64,000 nucleotides of DNA, taken from Mycteria americana (taxonomy: Eukaryota > Chordata > Aves > Ciconiiformes > Ciconiidae). Below the pieces are notes generated by a model. The model worked only from the letters and a program-made list of their open reading frames with translations. It had not been told where the DNA came from and made no database searches. Shown here in pieces: positions 15,001 through 29,870 of the stretch (within the stretch, counting starts at the first letter, position 1; each line of letters opens with the position of its first letter). The DNA lies in the NCBI RefSeq assembly GCF_035582795.1, contig NC_134370.1, positions 51,075,501 through 51,139,500 of the forward strand. Direction: 5' to 3'. A program made the position numbers and the translations under genes.

Positions 15001-16757
15001 TTAGCACAGTACCAATGTAGGATTTTTTTTTAACTATACAGCATTTATTAATGTTTATTAAGCCTTTTGTTATACCACAGATAGAGCAAAATACATTTTT
15101 AGGTAAAATGCTACTCAGGCCTCGATTAGCTGGTGTTACTGATACAGCATTTTGAAAATGGTTGCAGAAAGAAAAGGAATGTGCCATTTTAATTATTCAG
15201 AACTATTTTTCTGAAATGCAGAAAAGCTGTTCTTGAACTGTTAGAAATGCTATCCGTACCTCATTTAGTCAATCGCATCTGCCTAAATAAAAATTTGTTT
15301 CTTCCCTGTGCACCAAGTTCAGCACAACAAAACGTCTGAAGAGGATATGGCATTTGGGTAACATTTTATGTCCCAAACAAGTCACATTTTATTCTACCAC
15401 ATCTTTAGATCAATCTCCTTCCAATAAAGAGTCTACTCATTCTCTTAGTGTTATTTTTCAAAGCCAGCATTAGTTTTGCCCTCCTAAATACTAGCAGCCT
15501 CCACTGCAGTTTACCTCTTCATACCGACAATGTACTTAATTTTATTTTAAAAGTGACCTCAACTACAAGTAGCTAACCATAAATCTCAAGTCTTGTCAGA
15601 CTGAGATTTCAATTCAGCAACATCTCAGTGAAGAACTGGAAAATTTTGCTTATGTTTAGTTCAGCAGAAAGTATTTCAAGACTAAATCTTACAGAAATAT
15701 AAGCCACAGCAGTGTGTTTTGATATATCACATCTCATTATCATTAAAAGAGGTTAGTCGAGCTTTAGAAACCCCTTTTTCACCACCAAATTTATAACCAA
15801 ACTCAACTTTTATCAAAGAGGTTCCTCTAGTCACTAAGGAGCTTCTAACTCTAGTCGACTAAGGAGCTTGAACAGAACTACTCCAGATCTCAAAGACGTG
15901 AGCTACATGTATATGAATACGCACACACATTTAGAAGAGTTGAGAAAAGAAGAGAGTTAAACTACCTGCCGAGAGTGCTTTAGTCACTGTCACTAGCAGC
16001 TTAGCAGGAGCCACAGTGAGCTTAAGCAGTCCAAGCCCTCTTCCACTTTCCGAAAATCTACGTCTAAACATGAAGCGACCAATAATGAAAGTGCAAGAAA
16101 AACGGACAGAAAGATCATCCTGTAACTCCACCAGTGCAACGTTCTGGATTTTGCGTAGGACTCGTTACTGATGCAGTCCTGTGCAGGCCATTGCCTAGAC
16201 AGCCCTACAGAAACATCATTTCCACTACCAGCAGAAACAACAGGCGAGCGGCCCAAAGGCTGCGCACAGCCGAGGCCGAGCCAACTGTTGCTGTCGCCGA
16301 GGCACAGGGAGGCGCGGGGGCCGCTGGAGGACCACATCGCATCCTGCGGGTCCCGGGCAGGGGCCGCGCCACTGAGCCGCCCTCCGGGCCTCCGCGCCGG
16401 GGACAAACCCTTCCCCCGCGCAACCTGCCCGCACCGCGGCCCCCGACGGGCCCCCCGCCGCCTCCACGGGGACGGCGGGAGCGGCGCCCCCGAGCGCGGG
16501 CGGGCTGGGCTCCCGTTGCCCCCGCGGCGGCCGGGGCACGGCGGCGGCGGGGCCCGTAACGGCCGCGGGGCTCCCGCCCACTCCCGCGCAGCGGCCACGC
16601 ACAGGCCGCCGAGCGCGGCCCCAGCCCCGAGCGGCGAGACGGGCGGCGCCCCTCCGTTCCTCCCTCCCGCCCGGCGGCTCCCCTCCCGGCGGGAGGGCCC
16701 CGGCCGGGACCCCTGTCGCCCCCGGGATGGCGGCGGCGGCCGGCCGCGGCCCCTCAC
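1..16757 (-). other. RAB8B: RAB8B intron 1 (5' part, runs off the left edge)
   Basis: This stretch follows the splice donor of RAB8B exon 1 on the minus strand and contains no exon I can recognise. I looked for the exon 2 peptide that follows the P-loop exon (it begins I-D-F-K-I-R in Rab8 proteins) and did not see it, so exon 2 probably lies beyond the left edge. The sequence is AT-rich with homopolymer runs, including a G12 run at 865-876, A18 at 4004-4021 and A17 at 9451-9467. It also has a (CTA)n tract near 3250 and a GGGA-rich patch near 10290-10312. All open frames are short and resemble no family I know. A local duplication and hairpin lie at 13053-13122. Confidence 0.75.
13053..13122. 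repeat. 18-bp direct repeat followed by a perfect 9-bp hairpin
   Basis: AAAGTTGCTGAAGGCCAA occurs at 13053-13070 and 13086-13103. The second copy runs into CAATCTGTG-TTTT-CACAGATTG (13101-13122), a perfect 9-bp stem. It is inside RAB8B intron 1. Confidence 0.85.
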
Positions 16758-16881
16758 CGATGGTGGAGATGAAGGTGGTGTTGAAGGCGTCCTCGCTGAA
16801 GCGGAAGAGCAAGCAGGTCTTGCCCACGCCCGAGTCCCCGATCAGCAGCAGCTTGAACAGGTAGTCGTAGGTCTTCGCCAT
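16758..16881 (-). CDS. RAB8B: RAB8B coding exon 1 (Rab8 small GTPase, N-terminal 41 residues)
   Basis: The exon encodes the first 41 residues and the first base of codon 42 of a Rab8-type small GTPase. The protein recruits effectors to exocytic and ciliary membranes in its GTP form. The reading starts [10 protein letters not shown]. The P-loop G-D-S-G-V-G-K-T is at residues 15-22, and the exon ends in the switch I approach (T-T-F-I-S-T-I). The ATG is at 16879-16881. The exon closes with ATC-G before a GTGAGG donor, the expected phase for the glycine that follows. The rest of the gene, including the Walker B motif, hypervariable tail and prenylation site, is outside the window. RAB8A and RAB8B are identical over this exon as far as I recall. 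The RAB8B call rests on the RPS27L-LACTB-TPM1 neighbourhood. Confidence 0.93.
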
Positions 16882-16928
16882 CTTCCCTCGGCCTCGGGCT
16901 CGCCGCCGCAGCAGGAGGGGGCGACCGC

Positions 16929-16971
16929 GGGAGGGAGGGCGGGAGGGAGGGAGGGAGGGAGGCAGGCAGGG
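16929..16971 (+). repeat. GGGA-repeat tract (G-quadruplex candidate) in the RAB8B leader region
   Basis: At least eight runs of three G separated by one to a few bases lie on the plus strand. The RAB8B sense strand therefore carries a CCCT-type pyrimidine tract about 50-90 nt upstream of the start codon. This meets the usual pattern for an intramolecular G-quadruplex in the template strand and an i-motif in the sense strand. Whether it is transcribed depends on the unmapped start site. Confidence 0.7.
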
Positions 16972-17056
16972 AGCGAAGCGCCGCCCCGCCCGGCAGCCAC
17001 TCACGGGCGGCAGCACCGCCCCGCGTCACGGCGCGCCGGAAGCGCCCCGGGCCCGA

Positions 17057-17069
17057 CGGGAGATGTAGT
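17057..17069 (-). promoter_or_regulatory. ZNF143/THAP11-type promoter motif
   Basis: On the minus strand the 13 bases read ACTACATCTCCCG, which fits the conserved vertebrate promoter consensus ACTAYRNNNCCCR linked to ZNF143. It is about 175 bp upstream of the RAB8B ATG and 14 bp from an ETS-type core at 17036-17043. The position and orientation are typical of a proximal promoter element. Occupancy is inferred. Confidence 0.55.
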
Positions 17070-17430
17070 CTGCGGGCGACGGCGGCAGGGCACCCGAGCG
17101 GCCGGCGACCCGTCCCTGCTGCCGGCTGGAGCCGCCTCGGGGAGCGGCACACGGGCGGAGCGCAGCGCGCTGCCACCGCCCGCACGGCCGCCGTCTGTGA
17201 GTATCTTCCAGTTTAACGCGAAGGCTCTGGCAGGCGCTGCCGGCGCGGCCGTCGTGCGCGGAAGCCGCGTGCTGTGCAGCAGCCGCCTCTCTGGCGTCGC
17301 CGGCCCGCACGGGCGAGAGCGGCCAGCCCCGCGTCTGCCTTCCCCTTCCCTGCGGTGCTGGAGGGCCCTGCGGGCAACGCGTGGCCGCACCGAGCCAAGA
17401 ACTCTGCCAGACACTTCTCTGTGTATTTCC

Positions 17431-20400
17431 ATGTGAACACAGATGTAATCTGTGAGGTTGAGTTTAAAAACCTACGTGCACTGACGCTAAGTCCGTTAGC
17501 GCCCAAACCGTTAGGTCTGAGACCTTGCCTTCTTGGTGCTCAAATGGCAGTAGATGCACGAGTTTTCTACATAGAAACACACGCATCCTGAATTTAGTGA
17601 TGCTTGGAGAATTGCTGTAGCTGAGCAATCAGATGGCCTCATTCTGCAAGGGACTGGGCTAAATTCTCTTTGGAAACTAGCTAGATTTGTAAATAGAGTC
17701 ATGTATTTATCTGCTCAAGTGACACAGTAAATAATGGCATAATACTGCACATCACCAATAAGCACAGGTGAAATGTGAGTGCGTATGTGGCCTCAAATGT
17801 TTATGTGTTGCTTTGGGAGTGTCTAGTAAGGAAGAAACTGTTGTTCACACAACAGAAAAATTATTTTCACAGTCTCAAGTAGCACTAAAAACGTGGGTAT
17901 TCTAGAACAACATATGGCTATTCTAGAGCACTTCAATAAACACTTTTCCCCATCTTTTTCCACTAATAATTATCTCTTGGTGTGAGGCAGCCTCATTATG
18001 TATTCATTATGCTGTGTTCCTCACAGGATGTCATAAGGCACTATAAAAACAAATAGCATTACTGAAACGCTTTAAAATGACAGTGAAGAGCTATTGCTTT
18101 AATTTAACTTAAAAATTGTAGCCTTTAGACAAGCTATAAACAGAAATCTCTAACAGTATAAATCACTGCAACAGTTCTCACTTCCCTCTTAGGAAAACAA
18201 AGGGAAAAGAGACGTTTTCCCCAAATCATTCATTTAAGGGTTTGTCATCCTGCAAGGCCTGAGCCACAAGCTTCCTTTCCAGATCCCTCCAGGCTTCCCC
18301 TCACCTCCATGCAGGAACGGCCCTTTGGCACCCGCTGACCAGGGCACCACTCCTGCTAGTCACCCAGCAGGGCATCGTGATCGACAGCTGCCTGGAAGTA
18401 AGGCAGGAGTGAGGTGCAGCATTAGGAGGCCCTGAGGGCCCCTGGGATTTCTCTTTAGCTGCAAGTGTTTCAAGCACCCTCTAGATGGGATTTGGGGGTG
18501 CAAATGAGATTCAACCGCCTAACAGCAGTCCAGAGATACCTGCTCATAAGTGTCTCCCGTCTGCAGCCAGATCTATTCGTTATAACCCAGCCTACAACTG
18601 TAAAAGGTCCTTTCTCATTTTTTGTGGTGCTAATTTGCAAATATATATGCTGTGTTCTATGCAGAATCAAACAAAATTAGTTTTGAATATTAAAGCTCTG
18701 TCATACATGGTTAACCTCCATATTCCAAGCACACAAAAAATCACTCCATGACATTAACCTGCAATTTGATGGGGTGAAATAGGGCTAAACTAGTCTTAAC
18801 GCCTGGCTACTGCTGTATTTGTGCAAAGTATTCTGAGGAATCGCTCCAAACAAATACCTTCAGCTATTATAAGCCTGAAAATGCAAAGCTATTCTGCTCC
18901 TAGTTGTTAATTATTCCAAATCTTCCTTAAGGGTCTCAGTTTGGTGGTGTTCCTGGCCAATATATGTTAGTGATAACAAATCATCAAAAATCCAGTGACA
19001 GGTCTGATGTAAATCTCTGTACAAGGTGAATCCAGTAAGAGCTTGTCATGAATGCTAATCTAACTTCCAGTTAATTGTATCAAAACCTAATTTTATATCA
19101 TAGATGCTGTGTTGTGATTCAAGTAAAAATTTAATTGTTTGTTTGATTGAGACCACTGGGAGACCAGGATATCACGTGTTAGAGCAGAATCAAGGCAGCA
19201 AAACAACGATGGGGGGAATTGCCGGGTTTTTTTGTTTTTTTTTTTTTTTTTACACACTTGGAGACCTCTGCCCAGTGCAGGGTGGAATTTGGAAACATGG
19301 CTGCTTGGTTCTTTTTTGTACTGTGTAATTAGCAGTTGGGCTGTTTAGATGTTAAGATGGGTTGTTACAATACTTATTACAAGATTTAAGTTTATAAATG
19401 ATAATGGCAACTTGGCACTGAAGCAGTCAAACCAAATTGGTTCATTATTTCAGACTAGCATGAATAATCAGATTATAGGAAACTGCAAATGAAAAACTAA
19501 TCTCTGAAACATTTCCCTGTATCTGTATTTTCAGAGACATGAGTTGCTATGTACTGTAATTACCACCATACTGAAGATCACTACACATCATTTTTCAGCA
19601 CTGAAGAGAGTAATTTTGGGGTTAATATTCACTCTTGAGTTTTATGGAACAAATAGGCTTCCATAAGTCTCTGGAGCAATATGTTTGCGATTGCCATCTG
19701 TTACTCAAGAGTAGTTTTATAGAAAAATAATGCAAATTACTTCCCTCTTTAATTACACTGGTGCTTTGCAATACTGTGTTCTGTTCTGATTTGGAAAAGT
19801 GCCAGTTTGCCAGATTCAAGGGACAGATGTTTACTTAACCATGAACTTTAAAAATAAGATATCAAAATTAAGTTACATTTTTTTATTTTCTACAATATGG
19901 AAAAACTGTAATTGTACAATTGTATACCTTGCAATATGTTAGTAAAACTTTGAGGAGTACTATTGAGCCTGTTAAGGCTCAATAACTAAGCCACTACAAT
20001 ACCTGTTCCATGAAAATACTTTGAAGGTCAGTCTTCATTATTGCACTAAATTGGAAAAGGCAACATTTTTTTTATATTGCATTACAGTCAAATAGATCAA
20101 CTACAATTAAACATTTCATTTTTTTCTGACATGGGAGAACCACTGAGGGGAACACTGAACATGTAGGAAGTAGAAAATGTTTGATCCTATGGTTTACCTT
20201 TTGTCACTACATATGAGCAGATAGCACCATAACAGTGTGATGCTCATTTGTACCTTCAAAAAAGCAGAATTTTGAAACCCTTTACAACCCCTAAATGACC
20301 GCCCAGTTTTGCCTGAATACCACAGTTGATGCTCATCCAATAAACAGATGTTGAGTCCCAATCAAGCTACGGCAGAATTCCATTAGTCACTGAGGTGTAT

Positions 20401-23400
20401 GTAAAGTGCATCTGTTAAAGCACTCAGTTTAAGAAAGGCACTAATATGAATAGCAAAATGCAATTACTCCCTGTATTCATATGCAATAAATTCAACAATC
20501 TTTACATACACATTAAAAAACCCAGAAAATATTTGTGACTAGTTTACCAACACCTATATTTTTAAGAAAAAAACAGATTACGTTGCTATTCATTCCCATT
20601 CTCACTTTTACTTTCTCAAATGATAGACACCATTACTTCTAGCTTTCAAAAATCCTATTTTACCTCAGTTCAAAGGTGAGACTGGTTAAGTAAAAAGAGA
20701 ACTGTGTGAAAATCTGTCTTTAATCAAGCTCTTCTATTCAATGCATACAAAATTGTAGGAAATTCTAAATCTTAATTGTTTAAGTACAAGGTTTCAAAAA
20801 AACAATAGAGTTTAAAACAAGTTGGTAGAACCAGGATCTTGTTATTTTGGCACTAATTGGAATCCACAGGTCCAAGTCTACAAAAGATAATCTTATGAGG
20901 CAGTCTTGCCCCGAATGCCACCTAACCGCAAATCATTAACATGAGCTTTGCTCCTCAGCTTTTGGACTCTGCTAGCTAATATGATAATATTTTTGATGTA
21001 TATCTTTAACAACTCTGGTTTTGTAGATGCCTCTGCAATTTATTACTGTTTGATGACTGTCATGTGACACTCCTTTAAAAAAAAGTCACTTTATTCCCCA
21101 GTTCCAGTAGATATGTCTTTCACTGCAGGTAGATACTTCTATGCTCATTCTACACTTTGTCTTACTGCATTTGATATGTTGAAATGTCCTGCTTTGAAGT
21201 CCTAGTTTTAAGAAGATCAATGCATGGGTTTAATTTTTTTGGTCTTTACAAAGAACAGCACTCTCCTTTACTCTAAATGTATGAATTTTCCATATGTATA
21301 TGCTGCAGAACTTTATGTAGAAGAGGTTACATCAAGTCATTATTGGAAAAAAAATACTTAGAATATGTACAGTTCAATTCCAGAAAGGAAAAGCACTGTA
21401 AGAGTCTTATCCGTAAGTTCCATTAATTTCAAGATTTGCTATTACAGTAGTGCTAAAAGTGGACCTTGTTCGAGTTCCACTGCTAATCTAAACTATCTCA
21501 GCATAAGGATATTTAAACTATATTACTACATGGCATGGTTTGCACCATGAAGTTATAATCAATTAAAATGATAATTCTGCAGTACAGGCAAAACCACAGG
21601 CAGACTGTGTTCCAGATCAAACACACCACTTGAACTTGCTTATTTTGAGTGCAGCTTAGAGGTGGTTAGTGTATAGAAATCTAAATGGTCTTAATGATAG
21701 TACTACAGAGACACCCATCCACATTTTAGTATTCTAGACAAACCGCTATAAGCATTATTAGGGTGATTTTTTTTTTTAATCAGTCAATACTCACTTCCTC
21801 AGTGACCACAGTCAGTTTAAACGAGGTTTTGTAGTGAACCCCGCAAAAAGCCTGTATTCTCGCAACATCAGACAGCAAATCCTAAGGACCCACCCAAAGT
21901 CAGCTGCAGAAGGCCACAAATGGAGCAGAACAGAGTAGCACTGGGTGTCAGCGGGTGCTCTGCTGCTACCTCCTTCCTCGCAGGGAGGGCTTGCTGGCTG
22001 CACCAGCCCAGCAGGAGGCCACCACAATGCATGTCATCAGAGGCGCAGATTCAGCTTTTAAACAGCAAGAGACTGCTGCTTGCAATGCAGAAAAAAACCC
22101 CAACTGTCATTATGTTGTTTTTAAACATTTCCAGATCAGCTTTTGGAAATTTTCTGTTGTCATTCTGGCAGACAGATAATGTTTCTTTTCTCTAAAATGA
22201 GATCAAAGTCTTTGTTTGCTGGGAGAAGGCTGGAAAGAGGAAGTCATTCTCTTAGACCTGAATCTATCTGGGTCTCTGTAGGCCACACCACTGTGGTACA
22301 GACCGCATTTCTCTCCTCGTTAACTGGCAACTTAAACTCAGTGCTGCATTTCTGTTTTCTAAAGAGTATACTTCAAAAAAGCTTCAATCATAAGATTGAA
22401 GGTAATGCATTAGAATTGACTAATTCAGCAGGTCACTGAACTACAAGCAGTTATGAAAAGGAAATGAATCTCCAAGTAAAACCAAAATAGAGAACCAAAC
22501 AGAGGAATGTGTCCAAAACACATCCTGTTTTCAGATCATCCTGTGTGCCCCTCCTTCCACAGAAACCAATTTTTAATGTAAACTATGACTCTAAAGTCTT
22601 CCTCAAGCACCAGAGGCTCCTTGCAGGAAAGACATTTAAGAAGGGAAAGTTAGGAGGAAGAGGTGAAGGAGGGCGGCACTTTTAGAAGTTCTCTTTTTTT
22701 GTTGGTGGTGCTTTATACATTGTGAAGGTATTTTCTTAAACAAAGAAAAATGTAATTCTTCAGATTCTGAATCAATGGGCTTAGCAGATTCGCCCCTTTC
22801 CCTTCTGCTGGCAGATAAATAACAGATTTGAAAAAGACTGAAAGGTAGTAGGAACAGATAAGACTCAAGAACTGACTCTGCGCTCATAACTGGTTTATGT
22901 TCCTAGCTTCACAGGACAGCATGCAGAGGAAAGTATGAGTCAGAGCCTTTCATATTAAATTCTACATGATGTAACAAGAAATACTTCCAAAATACCTCTA
23001 TCTGTGTGTCATCACCACTCCAGCGCATAAGGAAAAAATGCTAACATAGCACTACAATGTTACAAGACAATGGTTGTGATGGCAAGAAGAGGAAAACCAA
23101 TATAATGGCTTGGAGCACTACAACACATGGGTCTATTCTTGCAGAATAATGCAGGGTATTGGGGTGGGAAGAAAGTATTTTGAAAGTTGTGTACAGTGTC
23201 AGCACTGGAGAGGCCATCCCAGCTTTGAGAATATTATTGGCAGAAAGATATGCTTCTATAAAACTTCCATCTTCACTTGTGCTCATGGCAAACTTTTAAA
23301 TTATTTTTTTCTAAATGCATCCGCTCTCTCTTCCAAAAGGATGTGGCTCAACACACTGCCTGTCACATGTCTTGGAAGACTTTTCATACTAAGCAATTTT

Positions 23401-24150
23401 CATAAGGTCTACTTGTGCCACTTACTGGACTTCCAGGGAATTACACTTTTAAATGTTCTGTGCTTGATTAGATTACATCCAAGTCTTTACAGATTATATT
23501 TGTGATTATTTTTATTGAGCTATGCAGAAAACCACTCAACCTCTTACTAAAAAAATTAATGACAAATGTTTTTTTCATTCCCACTATCTGCAATATTTTT
23601 ATTTCTCAAAGGTTGTCTAAATCGGTTTACACACGTGAATGATAACTGACAGGAATTCTTCTGCATTTTTCTTTTTGACTGGGGTGGGAAACTGCAAAAG
23701 AATATGCACATAGGTACAACTTCATGCAATGTGTAATTTAGTATGAAACGACATATATGAGGGGCAATTTAGTGAGTATCTAACATAAAAGTAGATGGGA
23801 CTTCTAGATTCCACTTGTGACCTGAAAATACCTGTGTCATGTTAGAGGGAAAAATGAGCAGATTTTCTGAAGAGAGAACTGCAATCATATGAAGGCTCTG
23901 TCTCTGTGCTTAATCCGTTTCTGAATGCCAGTGAGAGCGAGCATTGTGGTCCTGCCCTACCGTAAGCACTGCAATGGCCGTTATGAAAGGTCTCACGCTG
24001 CTTCTCCCTGTCAGTGCCTTGTCGTCTATGAGAAAGCAGTCGGCGCGTTACCGCGAGCTCCTGCAGAAATCCTCTACAGGAAGCTAAGTGAACGCGCACA
24101 CACTCCCTGCGCTAATTTCCTCATCAGTTAAAGGTAAGCAAATCGAGTTA
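17431..24150. other. Spacer between divergent RAB8B and RPS27L promoters
   Basis: About 6.7 kb lies between two CpG islands facing away from each other. I see no exon, tRNA or snRNA that I can support. The content is AT-rich unique-looking sequence with homopolymers (T17 at 19235-19251) and a perfect 10-bp inverted repeat at 19961-19984. The distance is too large for a shared core promoter, but enhancers could sit here. Confidence 0.6.
19961..19984. repeat. Perfect 10-bp inverted repeat with 4-nt loop
   Basis: The left arm TATTGAGCCT (19961-19970) and right arm AGGCTCAATA (19975-19984) are exact reverse complements around GTTA. No T-run follows, and the site lies in intergenic sequence, so a bacterial-style terminator role does not apply. 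Confidence 0.8.
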
Positions 24151-24253
24151 CGTGCGGGGAAATGGCACGACGGCGTTTCTGCAGGTACTGCAAACAACGC
24201 CGCTATGAGGGCGAGACTCCCGCCCGGTTTCCGGAGGCCCGTCAGCAGCAGCC

Positions 24254-24348
24254 GCCGCGGCAGCCTCGGGGCCCGCTGCCCCTGGCCCCGCCCGCCCCCC
24301 CCTCCCCGGCGCCGCGGCAGCCTCGGGCCCGCTGCCCCCGGCCCCGCC
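24254..24348. repeat. Duplicated GC module in the RPS27L promoter
   Basis: A 39-bp segment (24254-24292) that opens GCCGCGGCAGCCTCGGGG recurs almost unchanged as a 38-bp segment at 24311-24348, offset by 57 bp. The copies differ by about one substitution and one missing G. Each holds a GGCCCCGCC box, so the duplication doubles the GC-box content of the promoter. Confidence 0.85.
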
Positions 24349-24522
24349 GGGCCGGCGAGCCCCGCCCCCCCCGAACACACCATAGACCCGAGTCCGCCGG
24401 GCGCCCAGAGCAGCGCGAGCTCCGCGCCGCCACCGCGGCGCTGCCCTCGCACCCGCCGGAAGCGTGCGGGGAAGGGGCGGGCCGGGCCGGCGGTGGCAGC
24501 ACGGGGCGGCTCCGCGGCAGAC

Positions 24523-28819
<4,297 letters not shown>

Positions 28820-29870
28820 ACAACTTCAGCACGTGGTTTTGGATCTGTGTTCCTGAAAGCCTTACCAGTTTAAAAATGCCTGTTAATACAACAACGTAAT
28901 TACAATTGATTTTGTAAAAATTACATGCTACTGGTGACCAATGAGCTGGAATCTCTTTTTCAATCAATGATTTGAAGTGCAAGTTTGCAGACAACTGAGC
29001 TCTATTTTTATAATTTTACTTTTAAACAGTGTATTGTTAATTGGGTGGTGTCATTTAATATAAAAACCTTGGACTTGCTGCATCCTTCCCCTTGTTAATC
29101 ATCAACTACAGCAGTGTAATGCGTATGGTGACAAAAACTGCTGTAAGAATGCATTTTGTATACTTTATTACTGCAGCTACCCTAACTGCAAGGGTTGCAA
29201 AGGCTAGATGGATTTTAAAATGGCTCATTTGCTTTCAACATTGCTTTAGTCCCTTTACCATGTTGAATAATGTGATGATAAATAAAAATATGAAGTTACT
29301 CACTTATGTTCAGCTGTTTTTCTGGAATGCATGGTTTTTCCCTCCCTCTAATCTGGTCTCGAAACTGCATTTGGTATTCTATACTGAGATTTCTATACAA
29401 AAAAAAAGGAGTCTTTTGCAAAACACTGAAAGCATTCAGTATAGAGAAGGCATATGGTATATAAGCAGCTGTAAGTCAGCAGACTACACTAACAGCTGTG
29501 AATGGTATCCAGTCATTAAAAAACAAACTAGTACAGCAAAACCATGCATATTTTCAGTATTAAATATTGATATTAGATAATTGCCTTTTTGCAATGAGGA
29601 AAGAGGTTTTAAGTTTGTTTTTAAAAGCCTTCCCTTTCTAAATGGCTGTTAAAAAGTGTATTTTTTTTTTAACCATGAGAAAACATTCAAAGTCTTAGAT
29701 GTATCTTATTTTACTAAATAATATCTCAGGTTATATATCAACATCTCTTTCAAAGTATCAGGTGTCCTGGTGAGCTCATTATTGTTGGGAATTTCTATTT
29801 AATCTGTATTCTTTTTATGACTTTTAAAACTTGTACATTACTAGTCAATAAAAAAAAACCCCAAAACCTG
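28820..29870 (+). other. RPS27L: RPS27L 3' UTR region with two candidate poly(A) signals
   Basis: AATAAA occurs at 29281-29286 and again at 29847-29852, so short and long 3' ends are both possible. An open frame of 162 codons at 29092-29580 overlaps this region, but it has no homology I recognise and is probably chance in AT-rich UTR sequence. The true cleavage site needs transcript data. Confidence 0.45.

Larger units (their letters stand above)
16240..17430 (-). promoter_or_regulatory. RAB8B: CpG island over RAB8B promoter, 5' UTR and exon 1
   Basis: Base composition switches abruptly from AT-rich to very GC-rich with dense CpG, then back again beyond 17430. The island spans exon 1, the start of intron 1 and about 550 bp upstream. 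It has no convincing TATA box at a fixed distance, as expected of a housekeeping-type dispersed promoter. A CCGGAAGC ETS/GABP-type core is at 17036-17043 and a ZNF143-type motif at 17057-17069. A GGGA-repeat tract sits between these and the ATG. Long open frames on both strands here reflect GC content, not genes. The transcription start cannot be placed from sequence alone. Confidence 0.8.

Noticed and set aside
16171-17436. 421-codon plus-strand open frame opposite RAB8B exon 1
   Set aside because: It lies in a CpG island where stops are rare, its product is Pro/Arg/Gly-rich low complexity, and it overlaps the recognised RAB8B exon. It is a composition artefact.
21462-21480. tRNA B-box-like GTTCGAGTTCC
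   Set aside because: The arm lengths and upstream A box are missing, so it is neither a tRNA nor a clear tRNA-derived SINE.
29092-29580. 162-codon open frame downstream of RPS27L
   Set aside because: No recognised motif, located in the 3' UTR region, and no codon or domain signal. Chance is more likely than a gene.
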